From: Azospirillum cavernae
Lineage (GTDB): Bacteria; Pseudomonadota; Alphaproteobacteria; Azospirillales; Azospirillaceae
Direction: 5' to 3'
Assembly (NCBI RefSeq): GCF_003590795.1
Contig: NZ_QYUL01000001.1
Coordinates: 1,629,001 to 1,693,000 of the forward strand
Length of the DNA: 64,000 bases
A program made the position numbers and the translations under genes. The notes below the pieces were generated by a model, which saw nothing but the letters and a program-made list of their open reading frames with translations, was not told the DNA's origin and ran no database searches. Shown piece by piece: positions 1 to 9,171 of this stretch (position 1 is its first letter; each line of letters opens with the position of its first letter).

Positions 1-441
1 CACACCGGGCGCAGCAGCTTGGGGCAGGTCCGCCGCATGGTGGTGCATCTGCGCCGCCACGTCGCCCCGCAACGGCAAGCGCTGGGCCGCGTCACCCAAG
101 CCCAAATTCCGTGGGCGGGGGAGGACGGCATGGCCCGCATGCTGAACGCCACCGGCAAGCTGGGCGACGTGCTGTACGACATCGAAGCCTTGCAGGACCG
201 CACGAAGGTGTTGCAGGACGAATTGTCCGCCCGCATGGCGGAGGAACAGAACCGCAGCCTGTTCGTCTTGTCCTGGGTGACGGTGGTTTTCGCGCCGATG
301 ACGCTGATTTCCGGCGTCTTCGGCATGAACGTCGCCGGACTTCCCGGCGTCAGCGGTCATGAATCGGCGTTTTGGTGGGTGATGGCGTTGATCGTCGTGT
401 CGGGGATCGGCATGTGGTTTCTGGTCAAGCCGCGCCGGTGA
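1..441 (+). CDS. CorA/ZntB-type divalent cation transporter, C-terminal part (partial)
   Basis: The reading frame is open from the window edge, so only the last ~146 residues are present. They comprise the end of the cytoplasmic helical funnel (charged coiled segment around DRTKVLQDELSARMAEEQNR) and two C-terminal membrane helices. The first helix ends in the family signature GMN followed by VAGLPG, which resembles ZntB-type proteins more than classical CorA. The chain ends in a short basic tail. Proteins of this family are pentameric inner-membrane channels or transporters for Mg2+, Zn2+ or similar ions; the substrate cannot be decided from the C-terminus. A start at position 19 would be an artefact of the window edge. 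Confidence 0.85.
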   Translation, partial: HTGRSSLGQVRRMVVHLRRHVAPQRQALGRVTQAQIPWAGEDGMARMLNATGKLGDVLYDIEALQDRTKVLQDELSARMAEEQNRSLFVLSWVTVVFAPMTLISGVFGMNVAGLPGVSGHESAFWWVMALIVVSGIGMWFLVKPRR

Positions 442-540
442 GTGGTGATGAGATGCAAGTGGAAGGGAGATGTTGACCGAGACGCGCTCGATGCTTAGAA
501 CTCTGAAGAAATTCTCTCAGAGCGCGAGATTTAAACAAAT

Positions 541-1143
541 ATGCTTCATATCGCGGCCCTAAGTCCGCGCGACACACGCGAACGTTCAAAAATTCTTGAT
601 TTGGGAATGCTCTCAGGCTGCGAGCACCTGCGGGCCTATGATTGGCAGGATGGTTGGGTTGTCGAAGGGATTGGCGCGTTGCGGTCGGCGGTCTCCATCC
701 CCAGCCAGTTGGAAGAACGTCTGCTTGATCCGTGCGCAGAGTTGTACATTCACCACAACCACCCTGATGGGGGCGCCTTTAGCCGGAATGATCTTGTCCT
801 AGCGCTTGATCTCATGAGTCGGGCGCGCGGAAAGCTTTATGCTCACGGGCATGACGGTTCAACCTACAGTGTGATGTTTGCCAACCGCCGATACACGGAT
901 CTTCTGTATCGGTTTCTTGCGGATCGGATCCGTGAGGTGTTGAGTGATGCAATCAAGGCGGGGCAGTTGTCGAGAGCCGTCGCTCACGCGCATTTTGCCC
1001 ATGCCGTCTGTTTGGTCTTCGATCAGGCTGGCATCATGCATTACGAGTTCGTTTTGTCGCAAGGCAGGCTTGACGGTTGGCTTGAACACGCCGACTGTTT
1101 TGATGAAGCCATTCAGGTGGCCGTCCGCGCCATCGGGAGGTGA
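541..1143 (+). CDS. Stand-alone JAMM/MPN-domain (RadC-like) protein
   Basis: This 200-residue protein carries a JAMM zinc motif: H72-x-H74-P followed by S81-x-x-D84 (HNHPDGGAFSRND), with a candidate upstream glutamate at E42. RadC-type and other bacterial JAB proteins share this motif, but the helix-hairpin-helix front half of RadC is absent. The C-terminal ~100 residues match nothing I recognise. Base and codon usage is visibly less GC-biased than in neighbouring genes, which hints at horizontal acquisition. A gene for a 95-residue protein starts 4 bases after its stop, with its own ribosome binding site. Metallopeptidase or deubiquitinase-like chemistry is possible from the fold, but the substrate is unknown. 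Confidence 0.7.
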   Translation: MLHIAALSPRDTRERSKILDLGMLSGCEHLRAYDWQDGWVVEGIGALRSAVSIPSQLEERLLDPCAELYIHHNHPDGGAFSRNDLVLALDLMSRARGKLYAHGHDGSTYSVMFANRRYTDLLYRFLADRIREVLSDAIKAGQLSRAVAHAHFAHAVCLVFDQAGIMHYEFVLSQGRLDGWLEHADCFDEAIQVAVRAIGR

Positions 1144-1147
1144 TGCG

Positions 1148-1435
1148 ATGCCAATGCTTTTGATCGACGAGCCGAGTCCCTTCGCATCGTTGGAGGAGTG
1201 GCGGGCGTTTCGTGATGAAATTCTGACATTGCCGATAGAAGAGGCCACCGTCGTTGCGGCGCTTGCGTTGGCCGATCAGATGATTGCCGCCTTGGTCGAC
1301 GGGATTGCAGAGGGCGAGGCCGACTGTGGGCAAGGCGCCTTATCAGTGTCTGAGCCGTTGGTTGCCGAGGAGGGGCAGGCAGGGCTGGTTCGGCGCAGCG
1401 GAACAAGGAACGCCGTCACTTCCTTGCTGGGTTGA
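1148..1435 (+). CDS. Small hypothetical protein, cotranscribed with the JAMM protein
   Basis: Encodes 95 residues, acidic in the first two thirds (MPMLLIDEPSPFASLEEW...). No family was recognised. A GGAGGTGA ribosome binding site five bases before the ATG at 1148 decides the start, and the gene follows the JAMM gene by only 4 bases, so translation is probably coupled. A partner or regulator of the JAMM protein is a reasonable guess, not shown by the sequence. The stop codon lies inside a strong bidirectional hairpin terminator. Confidence 0.55.
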   Translation: MPMLLIDEPSPFASLEEWRAFRDEILTLPIEEATVVAALALADQMIAALVDGIAEGEADCGQGALSVSEPLVAEEGQAGLVRRSGTRNAVTSLLG

Positions 1436-1461
1436 ACAGGATGTTTTCATCCTGCCCAGCA
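1425..1461. terminator. Bidirectional hairpin terminator
   Basis: Compound inverted repeat: TGCTGGG (1425-1431) pairs with CCCAGCA (1455-1461), and the inner CAGGATG (1437-1443) pairs with CATCCTG (1448-1454) around a TTTT loop. It lies between the convergent small ORF (plus) and gtrA-like gene (minus) and overlaps the stop codon of the former. There is no long T-run on either side. Confidence 0.6.
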
Positions 1462-1474
1462 GGTTGATAATCGC

Positions 1475-1897
1475 TCACGCCCCTTTGAACACCAGATGCT
1501 TGGACGCCGCGAAGTTGAAGAACATGCCCGCGATGGACCCGGCGGCCACCGCCAGGAAGGGGTGCGCGGCGACCACATCCACCCCGGCCTCCAACCCGAC
1601 CGACACGCCGTAATTGACCACGCCGCCAAAGGCGTTGGCGGCGATGAATTTGGCCCATTGCCGGTGCAACGGCTCGGCCGCCGCGCCTTTGAAGGTGAAG
1701 GCGCGGTTCAGAATCCACGTGACCGTGGCGGCGGCGAAAAAGGACGGGATGCGGGCGGCGAAGAACTCCAACCCAACCGCCAGCCCGGCGTACAGCGCCG
1801 CCGTGTCCACCAGCAGACCGACGACGCCGACGACGCCGAACTTGCCGAACTGAACCGCGAGCCGCCCGAGACGGCTGTCGAGAAGCCCCGCGATCAC
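1475..1897 (-). CDS. GtrA-like family membrane protein
   Basis: The 140-residue protein has the GtrA-like pattern of four hydrophobic helices: an early FGKFGVVGVVGLLVDTAAL helix, the WILNRAFTF motif between helices 2 and 3, and a final helix leading to FNFAASKHLVFKG. GtrA proteins are associated with flipping or presenting polyprenyl-phosphate sugars made by a partner glycosyltransferase. The GTG start at 1897 overlaps the stop of the upstream glycosyltransferase (GTGA), so the two are translationally coupled and probably act in the same polyprenyl-sugar step. A longer frame upstream of 1897 overlaps the glycosyltransferase gene and is not credible. Confidence 0.85.
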   Translation of the reverse strand: MIAGLLDSRLGRLAVQFGKFGVVGVVGLLVDTAALYAGLAVGLEFFAARIPSFFAAATVTWILNRAFTFKGAAAEPLHRQWAKFIAANAFGGVVNYGVSVGLEAGVDVVAAHPFLAVAAGSIAGMFFNFAASKHLVFKGA

Positions 1898-2895
1898 GGC
1901 GCGCGGCCCGCCCCGTTCGCAACCAGCGCCGGATGGTTCCCCGGCGCCGGGATCGACAGATAGCGCATGCGCTTGGCCTCGCGCCGCCCCAACGTGACGG
2001 TGTCGAGGATCAGGCCGCAGGTCAGGCTGAGGAAGGCCAACAGCATCAGGCCCGTGGACAGAACGGCGGTGGGCAGACGCGGCACCAGCCCGGTGTGGGC
2101 GTAGGTCATCATCAAGGGCCACGCCAGAACCAGCGCCAGAAGGGCGAACAGCCCGGAAATGCCGACGAAGAAGGGGATCGGCCGCTCCTCCTTCACCAGA
2201 ATGATGATGGTCTTGAGAATGCGGATGCCGTCGCGGATGGTGTTCAGCTTGCTGTGCGAGCCGGGCGGACGATCCTTGTAGGGGGTCTTCACCTCGGCGA
2301 TGGGCATGCGCAGTTCCAGCGCGTGGACGGTCAACTCGGTTTCCGTCTCAAAGCCGCTGGCCAGCGCCGGGAAGGATTTGATGAAGCGGCGCGAGAACAC
2401 CCGGTAGCCCGACAGCATGTCGCCGATGCGGTTGCCAAAGATGTTGGCGACCATGCCGGTCAGCACCAGATTGCCCAGCCGGTGGCCGGGGCGGTAAGCG
2501 GCGACGATCTCCGTCACGCGGGCGCCGTTGACCATGTCGAGCTGGTCGTCCCACAGCCGCTTGACCATCTCCGGGGCCGAGGCGGCGTGGTAGGTGTCGT
2601 CGCCATCGACCAGCACATAGACGTCGGCCTCGATGTCCGAGAACATCCGGCGCATCACGTTGCCCTTGCCCTGCAACGGCTCGCTGCGGACCACGGCGCC
2701 GGCGGCGCGCGCCACCGCGATGGTCCGGTCGGACGAGTTGTTGTCATAGACATAAACCGTCGCGTCGGGCAGCGCCGCGCGGAAATCGCGCACCACCGAC
2801 GCGATGGCCGCCTCTTCGTTGTAGCAGGGAATCAGAACGGCGACGGTCGGCGACGGCAGGGCGGAACGGTCGGTGTCGGTCAAGGCGAGGCTCAT
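1894..2895 (-). CDS. Family-2 glycosyltransferase (dolichyl/polyprenyl-phosphate sugar synthase-like)
   Basis: 333 residues. The N-terminal GT-A domain shows VLIPCYNEE for nucleotide-sugar binding, YDNNSSDRT, and the metal-binding VDGDDTY. DMLSGYRVFSRRF and PYKDRPPGSHSKL are typical of the DPM/GtrB-like branch. Two C-terminal hydrophobic segments (about residues 225-250 and 262-290) anchor it in the membrane. Followed by a four-base-overlapping GtrA-like gene and preceded by a large membrane glycosyltransferase-like gene, it probably transfers a sugar to polyprenyl phosphate for envelope glycan modification. The ATG at 2895 fits the family N-terminus; the longer frame upstream overlaps the preceding gene's coding region. 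Confidence 0.9.
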   Translation of the reverse strand: MSLALTDTDRSALPSPTVAVLIPCYNEEAAIASVVRDFRAALPDATVYVYDNNSSDRTIAVARAAGAVVRSEPLQGKGNVMRRMFSDIEADVYVLVDGDDTYHAASAPEMVKRLWDDQLDMVNGARVTEIVAAYRPGHRLGNLVLTGMVANIFGNRIGDMLSGYRVFSRRFIKSFPALASGFETETELTVHALELRMPIAEVKTPYKDRPPGSHSKLNTIRDGIRILKTIIILVKEERPIPFFVGISGLFALLALVLAWPLMMTYAHTGLVPRLPTAVLSTGLMLLAFLSLTCGLILDTVTLGRREAKRMRYLSIPAPGNHPALVANGAGRAP

Positions 2896-2951
2896 GGTGC
2901 GGGACGCTTCGGACGATGTCGGTGACGGGATAAACAGCACAAAGCGAAGGC

Positions 2952-4592
2952 TTATTCCACCGCAACCCGCGCAATCGCGCAAAGGTTCAGCGTTTCGCCC
3001 AGATTGTTCGGGACCGGGCGGCAGCTTTGCGGGTCCAGGCGCAGGCCAAGCCGCAAGGCCGCTTTGGCCGCGCCCGGCGTGTCGGGAATCGTGCTCAGCA
3101 TCAGGAAGGCGCCGCGATGGGAGGCGATCTTGTCCTTCAGGATGGCGAGATAGCCGTTGCCGACCGAATCCGGCTGCAAGAAGTTCGATTGGATGCGGAC
3201 GAAGCTCAGCCGGGCGGGGAAAGACGGGATGACGTGGGAAATCGCCCAATAGCCGCCCATCAGCACCATGGTGGTTTCCGGGTCTTCGATGGGCGGAACC
3301 TCCGCCGTCACCCAACGTCCGGGGCCGTCCGGGTCGGGCCACGCCACGCGGCCCCAATCCGCCGGTCGCGCCGTGACCTGCACCGCCAGAAGCAACAGGA
3401 TGGCGAGGCGGACCGCCCAGCGGCGGGACAAAGGCAGCAGGCCGACCGCCATCACCAACGCCAACGGCGCCAGCATCTCCACCGGCACGAGGTAGCGGTA
3501 GATGCAAAACATCGCCACCCACAGACCATAGGTGACGGCCAACGCGGTCAGCAGGAAGCGGGTCGCGGGCGCTTCGGTCAGCCACGCGCTCGCCGGGCGG
3601 ATGCGGCGGATCGCCAGCGCGGCGACGGTCCCCAGCGGGATCAACACAAACAGCGCCAGAACCCGCAGATCGAACCACGGCACCTCGCCCACCGTCAGCG
3701 GGGCAAAGGTGAAGGTGAAGGGAAAGAACAACCGATCCCAGCGCGACGACGGGAAGAAGCTGACATTCACATAATCGGAGATCGCGGCGAAGGGCGAACG
3801 GAAGAGCTGGTTCATGTGCGGGAACACCGGATTCCCGTAATCATGCCACAGATGCGCCATCCAAAAGCCGCCGCCCAGCCCCAGCCCGGCCAGCACGCCG
3901 ACGCCAAAAAAGAAGGCCAACCACAGGCGGCGCCAGGGATGGGCGGGCAGCGCCAGAAAGGCCAGACACAGGCCGACCGCGTAGATCACCGTCGGATTCT
4001 TCAAGCCCATCGCCACCCCGGCGAACAGCCCGGCCAGCGCCACCCGGCCAAAGCTTGGGGCAAACCGCCCGGTCAACAGCCCCGGCAAACCGCGCGCCAC
4101 GATGACCAGCGCCGCCAACACGCCCAGACTGACCAGATTGTCGTGAAAGGTCGTGCCGATCAGCCCCAGCGTGCCGCCGCCCAAGCCCCCCATCGCCGCC
4201 AACAGCATCGCGGCGACCGTGCGGCGGAGCGGCGAGTCCCCGCGCAGGCAGGCCAGCGACAGCAGGAACAGCAAGGATAGGTTCACGCCCTGGATCGCGC
4301 CCCAGACGAACCCGGCGACACGCGCGGGCAGGCCGTTGGCCAGCGTGAAGAACAGCGCGTCCAGCGCCGGGTTGTAAAAGGTCGGCATTTGCGCGGGCAG
4401 CAGATCGCCGTCGATCCGCCCGGTCAGCAACGCGTAGCCGTTGTACCAATGGTAATTCCGCAAATCCCAATTGGCGTCCATGCCGAACGCCAGGGTCAAC
4501 CCGCTATAGGCCAGCGGGGCGAGAAGCAAAAACAGCCTCCCGATCAGGCGGGCGCGGCGGGCGTCGTCGTCGGGCGGAATCAAGGGCTGCAT
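2952..4592 (-). CDS. Large multi-pass membrane protein, GT-C glycosyltransferase-like
   Basis: 546 residues with roughly eleven or more hydrophobic helices and a C-terminal soluble ~120-residue part. A short N-terminal cytoplasmic stretch is followed by the first helix, then a periplasmic loop with FGMDANWDLRNYHWYNGYAL. That loop has the acidic/aromatic character of GT-C enzymes using polyprenyl-phosphate donors. The C-terminal region contains VLMGGYWAISHVIPSFP. Position upstream of the GT2/GtrA pair on the same strand supports a role in transferring the polyprenyl-linked sugar to an acceptor. The exact family is not recognised. The start at 4592 gives a basic residue-rich front before helix 1. 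Confidence 0.75.
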   Translation of the reverse strand: MQPLIPPDDDARRARLIGRLFLLLAPLAYSGLTLAFGMDANWDLRNYHWYNGYALLTGRIDGDLLPAQMPTFYNPALDALFFTLANGLPARVAGFVWGAIQGVNLSLLFLLSLACLRGDSPLRRTVAAMLLAAMGGLGGGTLGLIGTTFHDNLVSLGVLAALVIVARGLPGLLTGRFAPSFGRVALAGLFAGVAMGLKNPTVIYAVGLCLAFLALPAHPWRRLWLAFFFGVGVLAGLGLGGGFWMAHLWHDYGNPVFPHMNQLFRSPFAAISDYVNVSFFPSSRWDRLFFPFTFTFAPLTVGEVPWFDLRVLALFVLIPLGTVAALAIRRIRPASAWLTEAPATRFLLTALAVTYGLWVAMFCIYRYLVPVEMLAPLALVMAVGLLPLSRRWAVRLAILLLLAVQVTARPADWGRVAWPDPDGPGRWVTAEVPPIEDPETTMVLMGGYWAISHVIPSFPARLSFVRIQSNFLQPDSVGNGYLAILKDKIASHRGAFLMLSTIPDTPGAAKAALRLGLRLDPQSCRPVPNNLGETLNLCAIARVAVE

Positions 4593-4649
4593 GATGGCGC
4601 GGACGCGGGCTGTTGCGGCTGCTCCCTTGGTAGGCCACGGACCATCCCG

Positions 4650-4685
4650 CCGCAAGCCCGCCGTTTTTTTACGACAGGCTTGCGG
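4650..4685 (-). terminator. Possible hairpin terminator after the chemoreceptor gene
   Basis: CCGCAAGCC (4650-4658) pairs with GGCTTGCGG (4677-4685) around an 18-base loop that contains a T7 run. A second direct copy of GGCTTGCGG follows at 4687-4695. It lies between two minus-strand genes. No terminal T-run is seen on the minus strand, so the role is uncertain. Confidence 0.3.
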
Positions 4686-4701
4686 GGGCTTGCGGGAAAG
4701 G

Positions 4702-6387
4702 TCAGGCCGCATTCACGTCGTTGAGGAAGCTTTCGACCTCGCGCCGCAACTGGGTCGATTGGCTGGTCAGATGGACGGCGACCTCGCCGACCTCGTCCGC
4801 CGCCTTGCCGGTGTCGCCAGCGGCGCGCGTCACGCCGACGATGTTGCTGGTGACGCTCTGGGTGCCCTGCGCGGCCTCCTGAACGTTGCGGCTGATTTCC
4901 TGCGTCGCCGCGCTCTGCTCCTCCACCGCCGAGGCGATGGTGGCGGAGATTTGGCTGATTTCCGTGATGATGCGGCTGATCTCCTCAATGGCGTTCACCG
5001 CGTCGCGCGTGGCCCCCTGGATCGAGCCGATCTGCCCGGTGATGTCCTCCGTCGCCTTGGCGGTCTGGTTGGCCAAGCTCTTGACCTCGTTGGCGACCAC
5101 GGCGAATCCCTTGCCGGCCTCTCCGGCGCGGGCCGCTTCGATGGTGGCGTTCAGCGCCAACAGATTGGTTTGACCGGCGATGGAGTTGATGAGGTTCACC
5201 ACATCGCCGATTTTCTGCGCGCCTTCGGCCAGCCCGGCGACCACGCCGTTCGCCCGGTTGGCCCCGGCCACCGCCTGCTCCGACACGCGGGTCGATTGCG
5301 CCACCTGACGACCGATTTCGGAAATCGACAAGGACAGCTCTTCCGCCGCCGCCGCGACGGTCTGCACGTTGGCCGAAGCCTGCTCCGCCGCCGAGGCGAC
5401 GTTGGCGCCTTGTCGATTGGTTTCCGAGGCGGATTGCGTCAACACCCCGGCGGATTGCTGCATTTGGGTCGCGGCCCCGGACAAACTCCCGACCACCGTG
5501 GTGATGCTGTCCTCGAAACCACGCATCAGCGTGTCCAAGCGGGCGGCGCGGCGCGCCTTGCCCTCCTCCTCAGTCCGTTGGGCGGCGGCGAGGCGCTCGG
5601 CTTCGATGGCGTTGCGCTTGAAGACGTCCACGGCCTCCGCCATGGCGCCAACCTCGTCCTTGCGCCCAACGCCCGGGATCTCCACCTTGCGGTCGTTCGC
5701 GGCCAGCCGTCCCATCGCGGCGGTCATCTGAACAATCGGCCCCGTGATGGAGCGGTTGAGGATCATGCCGACCATCGCCGCGATCAGCGTCGACAGCAGC
5801 GCCCCGCCAATGGCGGCGGCGTATCCCGTGGAAAAAGCGTCGCTCTGCTCGACGCGGCGATGGTCCAGCAAGGCGCCCTCGGCCTCTTCGACCTCAGCCA
5901 CCAGCTTGCGGATGCCGTCCATAGCGCCTTTCCCCACGCCCTTGGCCTCCATGGCGCGGGCGCTTTCGCGGCTGTCCGGCTTGGCCATCAGAGCGATTTC
6001 CGGCTCGGCCACCGATTGGCGCCAGGACAGTCCAAGACGTTTGATCTCGTCCAGACGGCGCTGCTGTTGGGGATTGTCGGCGGTCAGGCGTTTAACCTCG
6101 GCCAACGTCTCGTCATAGGTCCTCTGTCCTGAGCGATAAGGTTCCAGAAAGGCTTGGTCGCCGCTGACCAGATAGCCGCGCACGCCGGTTTCCTGATCGA
6201 CCATCGCCGCCATCACGGCGTTGACGGTCTGGATCACCTTGTAGGTGTGGGTCGTCCGCCCGTTGGAGGTTTGGATGGTGGACAGGGCGCCATAGGTGGT
6301 CGCGTTGATGGCGCCGATCACCAGAATCAGCGCGGCGAAGGACACCAGGAGCTTCCGCCCGATCTGAAGGTTTGAAAACCAGGACAT
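4702..6387 (-). CDS. Methyl-accepting chemotaxis protein with CHASE3-like sensor domain
   Basis: 561 residues. A membrane helix spans about residues 12-32. The extracytoplasmic helical domain carries the CHASE3-type motif [21 protein letters not shown], and a second helix follows at ~188-212. Next come a HAMP domain ([15 protein letters not shown]) and a cytoplasmic signalling domain with the hairpin tip [24 protein letters not shown]. It should relay extracellular or membrane-state signals to CheA/CheW. No che genes are adjacent. The CheR-docking pentapeptide seen in some receptors is absent from the C-terminus ([10 protein letters not shown]). Confidence 0.93.
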   Translation of the reverse strand: MSWFSNLQIGRKLLVSFAALILVIGAINATTYGALSTIQTSNGRTTHTYKVIQTVNAVMAAMVDQETGVRGYLVSGDQAFLEPYRSGQRTYDETLAEVKRLTADNPQQQRRLDEIKRLGLSWRQSVAEPEIALMAKPDSRESARAMEAKGVGKGAMDGIRKLVAEVEEAEGALLDHRRVEQSDAFSTGYAAAIGGALLSTLIAAMVGMILNRSITGPIVQMTAAMGRLAANDRKVEIPGVGRKDEVGAMAEAVDVFKRNAIEAERLAAAQRTEEEGKARRAARLDTLMRGFEDSITTVVGSLSGAATQMQQSAGVLTQSASETNRQGANVASAAEQASANVQTVAAAAEELSLSISEIGRQVAQSTRVSEQAVAGANRANGVVAGLAEGAQKIGDVVNLINSIAGQTNLLALNATIEAARAGEAGKGFAVVANEVKSLANQTAKATEDITGQIGSIQGATRDAVNAIEEISRIITEISQISATIASAVEEQSAATQEISRNVQEAAQGTQSVTSNIVGVTRAAGDTGKAADEVGEVAVHLTSQSTQLRREVESFLNDVNAA

Positions 6388-6555
6388 TGCGAGTTCCCCA
6401 TGGCTGAATCATCCGCCAACCGGCGGTGGAGCCGATCACAGATCCGCTGTTTCCAGCGCTGTACGCAGAGGAACGCGACCATATCACTTGAGTGTTTCAG
6501 TTTTTTCACAGAACCGCGCCCACTCGGGCGTGGAGACGGCGGAGCGCGGCGGCGG

Positions 6556-6771
6556 TCACGGCGCGCGGCGCGGTCGCCCCGCCCACAGCAGCAGCGCCCC
6601 CAGCACCAGCGCCGGAAGACCGAACACAACAAACAGCATCACGAAGGCCTCGCCGCCCTTGCCGCCGCCAAGCCCCAGATGGCCGACGCCCGTCAAAGCG
6701 CTGAACGCCAGCAGAAGCCACCCCAGAACGGTCGCGAACCGCGCGCCGCCGGATCGACCCGATTGAGACAC
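6556..6771 (-). CDS. Small two-helix membrane protein
   Basis: 71 residues with two predicted membrane helices (ATVLGWLLLAFSALTGVG and FVMLFVVFGLPALVLGALLL) separated by a glycine-rich loop, with a basic C-terminus. The GTG start at 6771 has a very strong GGAGGAGGGG ribosome binding site. This favours it over longer frames that run into the LysR gene. No family recognised. It lies downstream of and parallel to the LysR gene and may be cotranscribed. Confidence 0.6.
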   Translation of the reverse strand: MSQSGRSGGARFATVLGWLLLAFSALTGVGHLGLGGGKGGEAFVMLFVVFGLPALVLGALLLWAGRPRRAP

Positions 6772-6812
6772 GCTTCCCCTCCTCCCCGCCAAGGCCATCG
6801 GCGCGGGCGGGG

Positions 6813-7712
6813 TTACGCCCACCCGGCGGGGGCATTGTCCGTCTGCGCCCGCAGCCAATCCAGAAATTCCGGCGCCTCTGTGCGATCCGGTTGACGACTT
6901 TCCAACAGGACATAGCGCCCCGACACCACCGCTGGACAATCGGGCAGAACGACCAGACGTCCGTTCGCCAGCGACCGTTCAATGAACAGCAGCGGGACCA
7001 GGGCGACCCCCAACCCATCCTCCGCCGCCTGGATGGCGAAATAGGTGTGATCCACCTCCAGCCGGTTGCTCAACCCATCGACGCCCACGCCGTTCGCCGC
7101 GCACCAGCAGGGCCACAGGTCGGGCCGCGAGCGGATGGCGATGATCGGCAAAGACGCCAGCCCGGCGGGAAAGCCGCGCGCCCCTGCTTCGGCCAACAGG
7201 CGCGGGCTGCACACCGGGGCGCTGCGCTCCGCCATCAGCGGGTGTGGGGTCAGCCCGGCGAAATGGTCGGGATCGCGGCGGATCGCGCAATCAAAGCGGC
7301 GCGACTGGTCGATGCGGTCGGGCGCGGTGAACAGCGACAGCTCCAGATCGGGGCAGCGCGCCTTGAAATCCGGCAGGCGCGGCAACAGCCAATGCATGGC
7401 GAAGGTTGGGATGCAATCCAGATGCAGGACCCGCCGCCCGCCCTCCTCGGCCAAGGCGTCGGTCGCGGTCGCCAACCGCTCGAACAGGTCGGCCACCCGC
7501 GCGAAATAGCGCGCGCCCACCGGCGTCAAGCGGACCTGCCGTTGCGAGCGGTCGAACAGGGTGTGGCCGATCCGCTCCTCCAACAGCTTGATCTGACGGC
7601 TGACCGCGCCCGGCGTGACGCACAGCTCCTCGGCGGCCAAGCGAAAATTGCTGTGGCGGGCGGCGGCGACGAAGGCGCGCAGCGCGTTGAGGGGCGGAAG
7701 CGGCGAGGACAT
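6813..7712 (-). CDS. LysR-family transcriptional regulator (GcvA-like)
   Basis: 299 residues. The N-terminal winged helix-turn-helix reads LNALRAFVAAARHSNFRLAAEELCVTPGAVSRQIKLLEERIG, with a PLPPLNALRAF opening typical of the GcvA/TrpI subgroup. A LysR substrate-binding domain covers about residues 90-295. The gene is divergent from an MFS transporter gene 110 bases away, the classical arrangement in which a LysR protein controls the divergent gene. A near-perfect palindrome in the gap is a candidate operator. The start at 7712 matches the family N-terminus; a ten-residue extension is possible but unlikely. Confidence 0.9.
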   Translation of the reverse strand: MSSPLPPLNALRAFVAAARHSNFRLAAEELCVTPGAVSRQIKLLEERIGHTLFDRSQRQVRLTPVGARYFARVADLFERLATATDALAEEGGRRVLHLDCIPTFAMHWLLPRLPDFKARCPDLELSLFTAPDRIDQSRRFDCAIRRDPDHFAGLTPHPLMAERSAPVCSPRLLAEAGARGFPAGLASLPIIAIRSRPDLWPCWCAANGVGVDGLSNRLEVDHTYFAIQAAEDGLGVALVPLLFIERSLANGRLVVLPDCPAVVSGRYVLLESRQPDRTEAPEFLDWLRAQTDNAPAGWA

Positions 7713-7738
7713 CCGTTGATTTTTTCTCAACAGACGCC

Positions 7739-7757
7739 GCAAAACAAGTCGTTTTGC
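7739..7757. promoter_or_regulatory. Palindromic candidate LysR operator
   Basis: GCAAAAC (7739-7745) and GTTTTGC (7751-7757) form a 7-base inverted repeat around AAGTC in the intergenic region between the divergent LysR and MFS genes. AT-rich symmetric sites in such gaps are typical LysR binding sites. Assignment rests on position and symmetry only. Confidence 0.45.
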
Positions 7758-7821
7758 CGCACCCCGGTCGTGGGTCTAGCCTTGCCTCCTCATTGCGCGG
7801 GCGGGAACGGCGTTGGATCAC

Positions 7822-8994
7822 ATGTCGCGGCGGTTGGTGGTGGCCTTGGGCCTGTCGCAGCTTTTGTGCTGGGGCATCTCTTATTATCTGGTCGGGGTGT
7901 TCGGCACGGCGATGGCCGCCGATCTGGGGCATGGGCTGACCGCGATTCACGGTGGCTTCACCGTGGCGCTGATCGTCCAGGGGCTGACGTCGAGCCGGAT
8001 CGGACGGGCGATCGACCAGCATGGCGGGCGCCCGGTGATGGTGGCGGGATCCTTGGTGATGGCGGTCAGCCTGTTGGGTCTGGCCGCCGCCCGCGAGTTG
8101 ATCGGCTATTACGTCGCCTGGATCGGCTTGGGGTTGGCCATGCGGATGACGCTGTACGACGCCGCCTTCGCCGCGTTGGCCCGCATCGGCGGGCGGGAGG
8201 CGCGGCGGCCCATCGCCCAGATCACCCTGCTCGGCGGCTTGGCCTCGTCGGTCCTCTGGCCGGTCGGGCAGGCGTTGGCCGATGGTTTGGGCTGGCGCGG
8301 GGCGCTGTGCGTCTACGCCGGAATCGCGCTGTCCACCATCCCGCTGCACCGGATGATTCCCGACCATCGCCACATCGCCGCGCCTGCGCCGGAAAGCAAC
8401 ATGGACGACGGTCCGGCTCCGCGCCCGGCGGGGGCCTCCCCCGCCGTCGCGGGCGTTCTGTACGCCGTGATGGTCGCCTTGACCGGCCTGCTGAATTCGG
8501 GACTGTCGGCCCACATGATCGGGTTGATGGCCGGGCTGGGGTTGGCCCCCGCGCTGGCGGTGTGGGTGTCCACCCTGCGCGGCGTCGGCCAGTCGGCGGC
8601 CCGGCTGGCGGAGGTGCTGTTCGGCGCGCGGCTGTCGCCCTTTGGGCTGGCGGCGTTCGCCAGCGCCCTGCTGGCCTCCTGCTTCCTGGCGCCGCTGCTG
8701 TTCGGCATGGCTCCGTTGGTGGGCGTTCTGTTCGCCCTGCTGTTCGGCGCGGGCAACGGGCTGCTGACCATCGTGCGTGGAACCTTGCCGCTGGCGCTGT
8801 TCGACCCGACCAGCTATGGGCGCACGGTCGGGCGGCTCATCACGCCGGGCTTCTACGTCGCCGCTCTGGCCCCGATGCTGTACGCGTTTGTGATCGAGCG
8901 GCACGGCGAAACGGCGGCGCTGTGGCTGTCGCTGGCCTGCGCGGTTCCCGTGTTGTTGGCGGCCCTGCTGCTGAAAGGCCTGTTTCATCGTTGA
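7822..8994 (+). CDS. Major facilitator superfamily (MFS) transporter
   Basis: 390 residues with about twelve hydrophobic segments and a central hydrophilic loop (about 185-205, RHIAAPAPESNMDDGPAPRP). The loop between helices 2 and 3 contains GRAIDQHGGRPVM, a form of the MFS motif A. Substrate is not evident. Divergence from a LysR regulator suggests inducible export or uptake of a small metabolite. The ATG at 7822 was chosen; a TTG three codons upstream is an alternative. Confidence 0.88.
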   Translation: MSRRLVVALGLSQLLCWGISYYLVGVFGTAMAADLGHGLTAIHGGFTVALIVQGLTSSRIGRAIDQHGGRPVMVAGSLVMAVSLLGLAAARELIGYYVAWIGLGLAMRMTLYDAAFAALARIGGREARRPIAQITLLGGLASSVLWPVGQALADGLGWRGALCVYAGIALSTIPLHRMIPDHRHIAAPAPESNMDDGPAPRPAGASPAVAGVLYAVMVALTGLLNSGLSAHMIGLMAGLGLAPALAVWVSTLRGVGQSAARLAEVLFGARLSPFGLAAFASALLASCFLAPLLFGMAPLVGVLFALLFGAGNGLLTIVRGTLPLALFDPTSYGRTVGRLITPGFYVAALAPMLYAFVIERHGETAALWLSLACAVPVLLAALLLKGLFHR

Positions 8995-9171
8995 TCGGCG
9001 GAAGCGAAGCGCGCAAGATTGCTGCGTCGTTCGCGGTCAACGCATGCCTGTTCGCTCGCCGCCGGGCGGCATGACGGCAAGCTTCCGCTGGCAATGGCCG
9101 GTCTGGTCTGCTATTCAGCGACACTCCGCATGCGCACGCTTGCGCCTTCTTGCGCGACAGGATTTTTGGCG

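Noticed and set aside
7291..8988. Minus-strand 565-codon frame opposite the MFS transporter
   Set aside because: Gln/Arg/His-rich composition typical of antisense frames in GC-rich genes; the plus-strand product has clear membrane topology.
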